Origin: an uncultured bacterium
GTDB lineage: Bacteria; Bacteroidota; Bacteroidia; Bacteroidales; Bacteroidaceae
Assembly: GCA_905215575.1 (NCBI GenBank)
Contig: CAJMQV010000118.1
Span: forward strand, 1-6,289
Length of the DNA: 6,289 bases
Direction of reading: 5' to 3'
Every line of letters starts with the position of its first letter. Within the stretch, counting starts at the first letter, position 1. The position numbers and the translations under genes were made by a program. The notes under the pieces are model-generated. The model worked only from the letters and a program-made list of their open reading frames with translations. It was not told where the DNA came from and did not search any database. This document shows positions 1 through 6,273 of this stretch, in pieces.

Positions 1-1
1 A

Positions 2-1867
2 CAGGAGATGCGGATTACGGCAAGTGCGGAAACCCGCATTTATGAAGTAGCGGCCGTATGGGAGGAGCAGTCCCAGGCTTTTTTGAAGATGGATTTGCTT
101 ACCGGTCTGGGACCGGACTTTTGGGGAGGAGTTCCTTTTCTGAAACTCCGGAAAGGGACGGACCCGGAGCAGGTACAGCGTGCTATCCGCCAGAATGAGG
201 GGATTGCTACGATGAAACCCGGTGACACGCAATATTACGTGGACCCCTTGTCGGAACTCTATTTCGTACAACCGGAAGGTAGTAATCAGCAACCTTTGCC
301 GTTCTTGCAGCAGAGTCCGGTGCAGCTGCTTTACGTAGGACTGTTGGCTGCCTTGCTGGTGTTGTTCGTGGCATGCTGCAATTATGTGAACATGAATCTG
401 AGCCGTTTGTGGCAGCAGTTGAAAATGGTTCACGTGGAGAAACTGATGGGAGGAACCATTCAGGAAATTCGCATGCAACTGTTTGGTGATGTTTTCCTTA
501 CCGTGTTGCTTTCTTTCCTGCTTTCCTTGTTGCTGATTCACGATGTGTTGCCGCTGTTCAATTCCATTTTGGGATCACGCCTGCAGATGTCCTTCTTCTT
601 CAGCGGACAAATCCTGCCTTTGCTGTTTCTGGTGTTTCTCATCCTGTCTTTGGTGCCGTCGTGGTATGCCAGCCGTCGCCTGATCCGACTGAGTTACTCC
701 GATTATCGGGCAGCTTTTGGCAGCAGACAGAAACGCCGTTTCCTGTCTGTGCTCGTCCTGCTTCAGTTTGCGGTTACCGGCGGACTGGTATTGGCTACGG
801 GCGTAGCGGCCCGGCAACAGAAACAGATTATGGAGCGTGCCTCTTGTTATGAGGGACGGATAGAGTTTGGCGACTGGGAAACTCCGCCCGTAGCTCCATT
901 TCGTGAGGAACTGCTCCGCAAGGTGCCCGGTGTGATTACCGCTACAGTGTCAGGAGGGCGGGTTCTGAATGCGTTGATGAGCATGCTGGAACTTCCGAAG
1001 CCGGATGGTACGACTCAGTCCGCTTTCCTGCTGAAGTTCTACAGCGATACCACATTGCTTGACATTCTGAATCTGCGTCTGCTCACGGGGACAACCTTGC
1101 AGCAGATAGAGCAGAATTATGCGCATCCGGCTTTGGTCAACGAAAGTTATGTGCGTACCCTGGTGCCGCCCGGAATTTCTCCGATAGGACATGCTTTGCG
1201 GGAGTTTGATGCGAAAGCCGATTCCTTATATGTATTGGCAGGGGTGGTGCCGGACTTTCCGGTCAACTCTCTGGAACATGAAATTTCGCCGGCTGTGATT
1301 TATTTGCAGCAGCCGGATCAGGAATTGGCTCAGGCCACCTGTATGCAGATTCGTCTGGCTCCGGAGCGTCGTGAAGAAACCCTGAGGCAGATTGCCACGG
1401 TGTGGGAGGAAATGTATCACACTCCCTTCCAGTATACTGATATGCACCGGGATTTTCTGCAACGGAACATGCGTTTCATTTCCTTCTTCCGCATTCTGAC
1501 GGTTTATGCGAGCATAGCCTTGTTGCTCACCGCATTCGGCATTTTCGGCATCTCGTGGTATGCCATGCGGCAGCGCGTGCGTGAGATGGCCATCCGGAAA
1601 GTCTACGGAGCCGGACAGCGGCAAATACTCTGGTTGCTGCTCAAGCCGTTCTTAGTGTATGCGTTGGGCGCTTATCTGGTCGGCATTCCTTTGGCTGCTT
1701 GGGCTGTGACACGATGGCTGCAACAGTTTGCCTATCGGGTATCCTTGTCGGCATTCGATTTGCTCCTTCCGTTGGGAGTACTGTTGGGCCTGTCTTTCCT
1801 GATTGTAGGCGTGCAGGCATGGGGGCTTCTGAGAAATGATGTGGTGCATTCTCTGAAAACAGAATAA
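2..1867 (+). CDS. ABC transporter permease, FtsX/MacB type (5' end missing)
   Basis: This is the membrane subunit of an ABC transporter of the MacB/FtsX superfamily in the inner membrane. The frame is open to the left edge, so the ATG at base 8 is probably internal. Numbering from that ATG, hydrophobic segments lie near residues 106-126, 161-180, 200-220, 246-266, 492-516, 541-566 and 583-606. The family's usual plan is eight segments: TM1, a periplasmic domain, a three-helix FtsX unit, TM5, a second periplasmic domain and another FtsX unit. Only TM1 and part of the first periplasmic domain (roughly 150-180 residues, estimated from family length) are missing. The second FtsX unit has the classic cytoplasmic loop EMAIRKVYGAGQRQIL (526-541); the matching loop of the first (VHVEKLMGGTIQEI, 141-154) is recognisable but degenerate. 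PFLKLRKGTDPEQV (43-56) is typical of the periplasmic domain in Bacteroidetes members. The stop lies 53 bp before the ATPase gene on the same strand, which suggests one operon. The substrate is unknown; drug or peptide export and envelope work are all possible. Confidence 0.9.
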   Translation, partial: QEMRITASAETRIYEVAAVWEEQSQAFLKMDLLTGLGPDFWGGVPFLKLRKGTDPEQVQRAIRQNEGIATMKPGDTQYYVDPLSELYFVQPEGSNQQPLPFLQQSPVQLLYVGLLAALLVLFVACCNYVNMNLSRLWQQLKMVHVEKLMGGTIQEIRMQLFGDVFLTVLLSFLLSLLLIHDVLPLFNSILGSRLQMSFFFSGQILPLLFLVFLILSLVPSWYASRRLIRLSYSDYRAAFGSRQKRRFLSVLVLLQFAVTGGLVLATGVAARQQKQIMERASCYEGRIEFGDWETPPVAPFREELLRKVPGVITATVSGGRVLNALMSMLELPKPDGTTQSAFLLKFYSDTTLLDILNLRLLTGTTLQQIEQNYAHPALVNESYVRTLVPPGISPIGHALREFDAKADSLYVLAGVVPDFPVNSLEHEISPAVIYLQQPDQELAQATCMQIRLAPERREETLRQIATVWEEMYHTPFQYTDMHRDFLQRNMRFISFFRILTVYASIALLLTAFGIFGISWYAMRQRVREMAIRKVYGAGQRQILWLLLKPFLVYALGAYLVGIPLAAWAVTRWLQQFAYRVSLSAFDLLLPLGVLLGLSFLIVGVQAWGLLRNDVVHSLKTE

Positions 1868-1920
1868 ATGAATCTTGAGAGATACAGATTATATACAATA
1901 ACCTTATAAATACGAATAAA

Positions 1921-2595
1921 ATGATTAAGACAGAAAACTTACAGAAGGTGTTCCGCACAGAAGAGGTGGAAACCTGGGCTTTGAACAAGGTGAATATTGA
2001 AGTTAAGAAGGGAGAGTTTGTGGCCATTATGGGACCGTCTGGTTGCGGTAAATCTACCTTGCTGAATATATTGGGACTGCTGGACAATCCTACCGATGGA
2101 ACTTACTATCTGGATGGGGTAGAGGTGTCGAAGTACACCGAGGCGCAGCGCACCCGTTTGCGTAAGGGCGTTATCGGCTTTGTGTTCCAAAGCTTCAATC
2201 TGATTGACGAACTGAATGTGTATGAGAATATCGAATTGCCGTTGCTCTATATGGGTGTGCCGGCAGCCGAGCGCAAGCAGAAGGTGCAGGAGGTGATGGA
2301 GCGTATGGCCATTGCTCACCGTGCCAAGCATTTTCCGGGACAGCTTTCCGGCGGTCAGCAGCAGCGTGTGGCCATTGCCCGTGCCGTGGTAGCCGGACCG
2401 CAGCTGATTCTGGCCGATGAGCCTACCGGTAATCTGGATTCCAAAAACGGTAAGGAGGTGATGCAGCTGCTCAGCGAATTGCATCGTGACGGTACAACCA
2501 TTGTTATGGTGACGCACTCACAGCACGATGCCGGTTATGCCGAGCGCATCATCAACCTGTTCGATGGTGAGGTCGTTACCGAGTTGGAGCTTTAG
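1921..2595 (+). CDS. ABC transporter ATP-binding protein, MacB/LolD type
   Basis: This 224-residue cytoplasmic ATPase hydrolyses ATP to drive a FtsX-type permease, most likely the one encoded just upstream. Every motif of an active nucleotide-binding domain is present: Walker A GPSGCGKST (38-46), Q-loop glutamine 90 in FVFQSFNL, signature LSGGQQQR (142-149), Walker B LILADEPTG (162-170) with catalytic Glu167, the D-loop NLDSKNG (171-177), and the switch histidine 199 in MVTHS. The length and the EPTGNLDS wording match the MacB/LolD/FtsE group of compact ATPases that pair with permeases carrying large periplasmic domains. The ATG at 1921 is preceded by an A/T-rich leader without a Shine-Dalgarno sequence, usual for Bacteroidetes. 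I saw no good TTTG/TAnnTTTG promoter in the 53-bp gap, so co-transcription with the permease is inferred. A strong hairpin 40 bp after the stop ends the operon. The exact subgroup (MacB-like export or LolD-like lipoprotein release) cannot be decided here. Confidence 0.95.
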   Translation: MIKTENLQKVFRTEEVETWALNKVNIEVKKGEFVAIMGPSGCGKSTLLNILGLLDNPTDGTYYLDGVEVSKYTEAQRTRLRKGVIGFVFQSFNLIDELNVYENIELPLLYMGVPAAERKQKVQEVMERMAIAHRAKHFPGQLSGGQQQRVAIARAVVAGPQLILADEPTGNLDSKNGKEVMQLLSELHRDGTTIVMVTHSQHDAGYAERIINLFDGEVVTELEL

Positions 2596-2635
2596 ACTTC
2601 AGTTTCATTCCATACAACAATAAAGGGTTAATAAA

Positions 2636-2687
2636 AGAAAGAGTCGTATCATTCACTCAAATACTGAGCAAAGATACGACTCTTTTT
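2636..2687. terminator. Bidirectional intrinsic terminator between converging genes
   Basis: The arms AAAGAGTCGTATC (2638-2650) and GATACGACTCTTT (2673-2685) pair perfectly over 13 bp, and G2637-T2686 and A2636-T2687 extend the stem. The 22-base loop contains a possible inner stem CTCA (2656-2659) with TGAG (2665-2668). On the plus strand the hairpin ends in five Ts (2683-2687), so it can terminate the permease-ATPase operon. Read on the minus strand it is followed by TTTCTTTTATT, also T-rich, and it starts 23 bp beyond the stop of the protease gene. One hairpin therefore plausibly serves both converging transcripts. Confidence 0.88.
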
Positions 2688-2709
2688 ATATATGTCCGAG
2701 TGAATATGT

Positions 2710-5700
2710 TTATCGGGAAATCAGCACTTTCTTTCCGCTTTTGGTTACATAAACTCCTTCGGTTGGGTTCAGCACACGGCGGCCTTGCAGATCGTAAAGC
2801 TCCTCCGAAGCGTTATCGGTCATGATGTCGGACTCAATACCGGTGGTGCCATCACCATCTTCCTGGAAGGAAATGATGAATCTGCCGGCTCCTTCGGCAG
2901 ATGCCGGAATATTCATTCCCGGCAGATAAGCCTTGTTGGCTCCCAGGGTCAGGTCGTTGTCCGCTACCTTATAGAAGCCGGTCACTCCGTCCTTATTACC
3001 TAAAATATAGTCTTTGGCAGTAATGGCTGCCGGCAGGAAAGTACCTTCCAGCATATTGTTGCCGCTTACTGTAGCGCCTTCGTCGGTGGCAGAAATGCCC
3101 AGTGTATAAGTGTTGGCCTTACCGGAAAGAATAACAGCCGTGTTGGCTGGAATCCATTCGCCCGGAAGTTCTTTCAGAATCAGTTTATGATCTGTACCGT
3201 TGCTGCTCACGGTTCCGGTATAGGCTTTCAGACTGCCGTCCTGTGGCAGTTTTACGGCAAACGGATAGTGGGCTGTAGCATATCCGGCTTCGGTAATGGT
3301 AATATCTAAAGCCGGTGCTTCAACCAGATACCACTGAGTTCCGTTCACACGGTCGCCACAAGCCGCTACAGTCTGTCCGTTCAGATGTACGTATGTATTG
3401 CCACTGGCTTCGGTATTCGTATTTTGCAGGTAGAAGCGGGCACTTCCACCGTCAATCAGGGCAAATGTTCCCTGCTTGATCTTGCTGCCGTTCAGGCTTC
3501 GGCCTTCCAGACCAAATGCGTTGTTCTGATTGTTGCTCTTGGCTGCTCCTAAATACTCTCCCTGCACGGAAATACGGTAAGCTCCGTTTGTTGTCGGTTC
3601 CAGAAGGAAGATGCCATTTGCATTGGCTGCTGCGGTGCTTGTTGCCTGGAAGAAACCGTCCTGTTGTACGGCTACGGCACTTTGTGCATCAACTCCTAAC
3701 AGATAGTAGGCCTTATGTAGGTTCAGCGCAGTTTTATTTTCAAAGGCATCACACACTGCCTGATAATTGGCCGTTGTAGGGTTGCTTTTCAGCGCTTCAA
3801 TAGCCTGTTTCACGGCATTTCGGTCTGCCGGTTCGCCTACAGCACCGTTTGGAATACTTTGAAGTCTGTTTTCAAAATCCGGTGCGGTCAGACTCAGAAC
3901 GTCTGTTGGGTTCATGGCTTTCAGTGTGGCAACAGATTCCTTTGCCGTTCCGAAAGTTACTTCCTGATTGGCTACGCAGAGGAATGTCTTTCCGTAGTTG
4001 ATATTTTTGCTTTCGAAGCAGAACATCTGATCGTCTTCCTGTCCGGATGCAGTTGCGACAGACCATACGGCCATGTCATTTTCGGGGCTGCTCATCGTTG
4101 CTTTCCCGTCCTCCTGAGTGTAGGTCACAGCCAGAGAGCTTCCGGCAGTCTTGTTATACAGCTTGAATCCGTCGGTCACGTTTCCGCTGATGCACCACAG
4201 CTTGCTTTCGTCCAGAAGATGACCTTCGGTGAGGGTTGTGACCTGGATATGCTCCTGGTTTTGCGCGTCATATTGCATCAGTTTCAGCGCACCGCTGCCG
4301 TTGCTGCCCATCAGATACCAGTGTGCATCCGTGAAACTGCCGTTGCTGACGGTGGTGGTTTCAAAAGGCAGATTATCTGCATACTGCAATGTGATCTCCT
4401 TGCCGGATGCTTCTGCCGTGCTGACTGTTCCTTCACTGCTGATGGTCAGTTCCTGATCTCCGGCCATCGCCTTGGTCACTTTCCGGAAGGGGAATGCCGG
4501 CAGTGTGATTGCTGCTCCGTGCTCTGCTTTTAGGGTTTGTGACTGGAAGGTTTTTCCGTTCTCGTCCTGACATACGAGAGTATAGCTTTCCTGACCTTGT
4601 GTCGCAAAATATTCCTCCCAGTATTCAGTACCCTTATCGTAACTGTAAACGGTTACAATTGGAATCAGACCATGCTGGACTACTCCATTAATCAGTACGG
4701 AAGTCTGCATATATGGGCGCCAGTTCTGGTCTTCGCGGTATATCACATCAATTTTACCCAAAGAGAGATCTCTTCCCAGAAGCGAGTTGTTCCAGGCTGT
4801 CGCAGAGTCTACATAGTATAAGGCTTTGACATAGCCATTTTCATCAAATTCGGCTCCCCAAAAGGTAATGGCATGACTTCCCGATATGTTACTTTCGTCG
4901 ATGGAAAGCATGCGGTTGTTTTTCAGAGCATCGACCACACATTCGTTGAACGTGCGCCGGCTCATCGGGTTGTAAGTGACGGCCAGTGAGTTATTGCCAA
5001 ATACATCTTTGAAAAATCCGCCTTTTCCCTTTGCGGATGCCTGAACGCCATCATCTATTCCGTTGATAAACCAGTCGAATCCGCGAGTGGGAAGATCACC
5101 TTTGTTTTCCACCCAGTTTCTCACAAAGTGTCTGAACACATCCGAAACTCCCTTGCCGTAGTACTTGAATTCGGGAACATCGTGTGTCTTTCTGTATTCC
5201 TGAATATATTTTTTGTTGCGGTCCAGCCACCAGTGAATTACATTGGAGCCTGTTGCGGCCCAACAGAAATTCAGCCAGTCCTGGTCTACATCATACCAGC
5301 CTCTTCCGGCTTTCCATTCGGCGAAATATTTCACAGGGTTTGTACTTGTCTGTACCCAGTCCTCATCGGGCACGTGAACGCCCTCCACAAAAACACTCTG
5401 TCCCTTGAACTCCTCACAGGCTCCTCCGATAGAGCCGTCCAGAGGCGACCAGAAGGCATACAGAGTGCAGGAACTGGTGAACCTGGCGGTACCGCCAATC
5501 CGGTATCGGGCGTAGTCATCGGGCGAAAGGCCATATCCTTTGCACTCATATCCTTTGTCGGCAGTTGTGAACTGGTGCGGCGGTACGATGATGGTCTGGT
5601 TGGCACGCACGTAGATCGGTTCCATGCTTCCTTCGCCTCCGTTGCCATTGAAGGAAATCCGTAAGGCTGTGGCTTCCGGCTCCCAGATGGCATACAGCGT

Positions 5701-6018
5701 AGAGTTGGATGAGTAGTAAGTGAACCGGGGAAAAGCATCCTGATACATCGGATCGTCGCTGCCCGCCGTATTGCTCCAGCCTACAAAACGATAGCCCTGA
5801 CGGGTGAAGGTATTTTTCGGGAGTTGGAATTCCTGTCCCTCTGCAAGTCCTGTCAACGGCTCCATGCTGCCGCTGCCGCCATTGCTGTAGAAGGTTACTT
5901 GTCCGGTTGCCCGGTTCTTGTCGGCGTGGATGGCCGACGATTGCTGCGTTCCCTGAACGGGATAAGCCTCCAGACCGGATACGGCCAGCAGGGAAAGCAG
6001 AAATAGGTTCTTTTTCAT
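2710..6018 (-). CDS. Secreted multidomain IdeS/Mac-family cysteine endopeptidase
   Basis: The gene encodes a 1102-residue exported protein. Residues 1-18 form a signal peptide (MKKN, hydrophobic core, cleavage near SGLEA); no lipobox cysteine is seen. Two InlB-type Listeria-Bacteroides repeats follow (about 41-113 and 120-190). Residues about 207-472 are a peptidase C66 domain like streptococcal IdeS, which cuts the IgG hinge: catalytic Cys252 in NFCWAATGSNVIHWW, His382 in SHAITFWGAEFD and Asp404 in ALYYVDSA align with IdeS Cys94, His262 and Asp284. GWYDV (240-244), DWFINGI (315-321), GGFFKDVF (333-340) and the domain end near TEYWEEYF (464-471) also match. The oxyanion lysine of IdeS is replaced by Gln246. 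Residues about 475-555 look like a beta-rich linker; about 560-705 and 766-900 look like two ricin/beta-trefoil-like modules separated by a helical spacer (inference); about 905-1050 is a Bacteroidales beta domain. The tail at 1072-1102 (YDLQGRRV, GVYVTKSGKKVLI) resembles a shortened sorting or anchoring signal. The gene has its own promoter. Family assignment is strong; the substrate is unknown. Confidence 0.92.
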   Translation of the reverse strand: MKKNLFLLSLLAVSGLEAYPVQGTQQSSAIHADKNRATGQVTFYSNGGSGSMEPLTGLAEGQEFQLPKNTFTRQGYRFVGWSNTAGSDDPMYQDAFPRFTYYSSNSTLYAIWEPEATALRISFNGNGGEGSMEPIYVRANQTIIVPPHQFTTADKGYECKGYGLSPDDYARYRIGGTARFTSSCTLYAFWSPLDGSIGGACEEFKGQSVFVEGVHVPDEDWVQTSTNPVKYFAEWKAGRGWYDVDQDWLNFCWAATGSNVIHWWLDRNKKYIQEYRKTHDVPEFKYYGKGVSDVFRHFVRNWVENKGDLPTRGFDWFINGIDDGVQASAKGKGGFFKDVFGNNSLAVTYNPMSRRTFNECVVDALKNNRMLSIDESNISGSHAITFWGAEFDENGYVKALYYVDSATAWNNSLLGRDLSLGKIDVIYREDQNWRPYMQTSVLINGVVQHGLIPIVTVYSYDKGTEYWEEYFATQGQESYTLVCQDENGKTFQSQTLKAEHGAAITLPAFPFRKVTKAMAGDQELTISSEGTVSTAEASGKEITLQYADNLPFETTTVSNGSFTDAHWYLMGSNGSGALKLMQYDAQNQEHIQVTTLTEGHLLDESKLWCISGNVTDGFKLYNKTAGSSLAVTYTQEDGKATMSSPENDMAVWSVATASGQEDDQMFCFESKNINYGKTFLCVANQEVTFGTAKESVATLKAMNPTDVLSLTAPDFENRLQSIPNGAVGEPADRNAVKQAIEALKSNPTTANYQAVCDAFENKTALNLHKAYYLLGVDAQSAVAVQQDGFFQATSTAAANANGIFLLEPTTNGAYRISVQGEYLGAAKSNNQNNAFGLEGRSLNGSKIKQGTFALIDGGSARFYLQNTNTEASGNTYVHLNGQTVAACGDRVNGTQWYLVEAPALDITITEAGYATAHYPFAVKLPQDGSLKAYTGTVSSNGTDHKLILKELPGEWIPANTAVILSGKANTYTLGISATDEGATVSGNNMLEGTFLPAAITAKDYILGNKDGVTGFYKVADNDLTLGANKAYLPGMNIPASAEGAGRFIISFQEDGDGTTGIESDIMTDNASEELYDLQGRRVLNPTEGVYVTKSGKKVLISR
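4603..5400 (-). other. Peptidase C66 (IdeS/Mac) catalytic domain
   Basis: This stretch encodes residues about 207-472 of the secreted protein, the part that resembles IdeS from end to end, beginning at SVFVEGVHVP and finishing at the VTVYSYDKGTEYW segment, the counterpart of the IdeS C-terminal LFTLSTGQDSW. The catalytic Cys252 codon is at 5263-5265, His382 at 4873-4875 and Asp404 at 4807-4809. Gln246, six residues before the cysteine as in papain (Gln19/Cys25), takes the place of IdeS Lys84. The second acidic residue of IdeS (Asp286) is Ala406 here. The alignment was made by eye against the IdeS sequence from memory, so domain edges are approximate. Confidence 0.85.
5449..5898 (-). repeat. 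Two tandem InlB-type (Listeria-Bacteroides) repeats within the protease gene
   Basis: Residues 41-113 and 120-190 are two copies of a module of about 70 residues, sharing the pattern (V/I)(T/S)F..NGG.GSMEP near the start and a TLYA(I/F)W end. This is the Listeria-Bacteroides repeat fold (Flg_new/InlB B-repeat), a small beta domain on surface proteins thought to act as a stalk or in adhesion. The likeness is visible in the DNA: 5857-5880 and 5617-5640 both encode GG(S/E)GSMEP with few differences. Copy 2 has lost the usual FxGW signature (Y157-ECKGYG in its place) and has gained two cysteines, 159 and 184, which could form a disulfide. Confidence 0.85.
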
Positions 6019-6059
6019 AAATCAGTGATTGATAGTATTTTCTCTTTTTAAAAAGCCAA

Positions 6060-6091
6060 CAAAAGTAGTGCTTTCTTTTTATTCTTACAAA
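6060..6091 (-). promoter_or_regulatory. Bacteroidetes-type promoter of the protease gene
   Basis: On the minus strand a TTTG (-33 element, 6088-6091) is followed by a 20-bp spacer and TACTTTTG (6060-6067), a full match to the Bacteroidetes -7 consensus TAnnTTTG at the expected spacing. Transcription should begin about 5-8 bases downstream, near 6052-6055, giving a leader of roughly 35 bases before the ATG at 6018. The leader is A/T-rich and has no Shine-Dalgarno motif, as expected in this phylum. This supports the ATG at 6016-6018 as the true start. Confidence 0.85.
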
Positions 6092-6109
6092 TGGGTTCAA
6101 GGTTTGAGG

Positions 6110-6178
6110 CCGGTAACAGCCCTGGATTTAACAAAAAGAGATTTTATTTGTTTTTGCTTTAGGAACTGTTCTGACCGG
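6110..6178. repeat. Imperfect inverted repeat upstream of the protease promoter
   Basis: CCGGTAACAG (6110-6119) is matched by CTGTT (6166-6170) and ACCGG (6174-6178), so the two arms pair over 5 + 5 bp with a three-base CTG bulge. They enclose about 46 bases of very AT-rich sequence. The element starts 18 bp upstream of the -33 box. It may be a regulator-binding site or an upstream structural element, or simply chance pairing; nothing else in the sequence decides this. Confidence 0.3.
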
Positions 6179-6205
6179 AATAAAGATGAATGTCTGTACC
6201 CAATG

Positions 6206-6248
6206 AAAAAACGGTCCCGATGACTTCCGGAAGTCATCGGGACCGTTT
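6206..6248 (-). terminator. Perfect 40-bp palindrome, probable terminator of a minus-strand gene to the right
   Basis: Arms 6209-6228 and 6229-6248 are exactly complementary over 20 bp, centred on TTCC|GGAA, with a GC-rich core (GGTCCCGATGA). Read on the minus strand the stem runs into six Ts (complement of A6206-6211), the form of an intrinsic terminator. It lies more than 100 bp upstream of the protease promoter, so it most likely ends a minus-strand gene beyond base 6289 and insulates the protease gene from read-through. On the plus strand the stem is followed only by TTTGTAAAT, and no plausible plus-strand gene ends here. Confidence 0.75.
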
Positions 6249-6255
6249 GTAAATA

Positions 6256-6273
6256 TCATCGGGATCGTTTTTT
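6256..6273. repeat. Second copy of the palindrome's right arm, ending in six Ts
   Basis: TCATCGGGATCGTTT (6256-6270) repeats TCATCGGGACCGTTT of the palindrome's right arm (6234-6248) with one change, C to T. The left arm (6209-6223) could therefore pair with either copy, using one G-T wobble for the distal one, and the distal copy is followed by a run of six Ts on the plus strand (6268-6273). It may be a relic of terminator duplication or a part of an alternative structure. Confidence 0.5.

Noticed and set aside
8..10. ATG at base 8 as the permease start, with GGAG just before it
   Set aside because: The frame stays open to the left edge and the protein would lack TM1 and part of the first periplasmic domain that the family has; Bacteroidetes also make little use of Shine-Dalgarno sequences. 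It is most likely an internal methionine.
1939..2517. 192-codon minus-strand open frame opposite the ABC ATPase
   Set aside because: The opposite strand carries every ABC motif; the His/Leu/Gln-rich product looks like a mirror of those codons.
3859..4533. 224-codon open frame on the plus strand inside the protease gene
   Set aside because: It lies antisense to a gene with clear domain structure, its product is rich in Cys and His with no recognisable motif, and no promoter or leader is apparent; it is a shadow frame.
5128..5664. 178-codon open frame on the plus strand opposite the protease domain
   Set aside because: It is antisense to the conserved catalytic region, and the coding constraint on the minus strand explains it.
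6092..6111. GGGTTCAAGG, resembling a tRNA T-loop
   Set aside because: The T-stem partner, anticodon arm and acceptor stem cannot be found around it on either strand.
6029..6223. Possible 64-residue plus-strand protein starting at TTG
   Set aside because: It runs across the minus-strand promoter and into the palindrome, has no recognisable motif and no plausible plus-strand promoter.
6209..6248. Palindrome as a transposon end or attachment site
   Set aside because: There is no transposase, no second inverted end and no target duplication in the window; the adjoining T run fits a terminator better.
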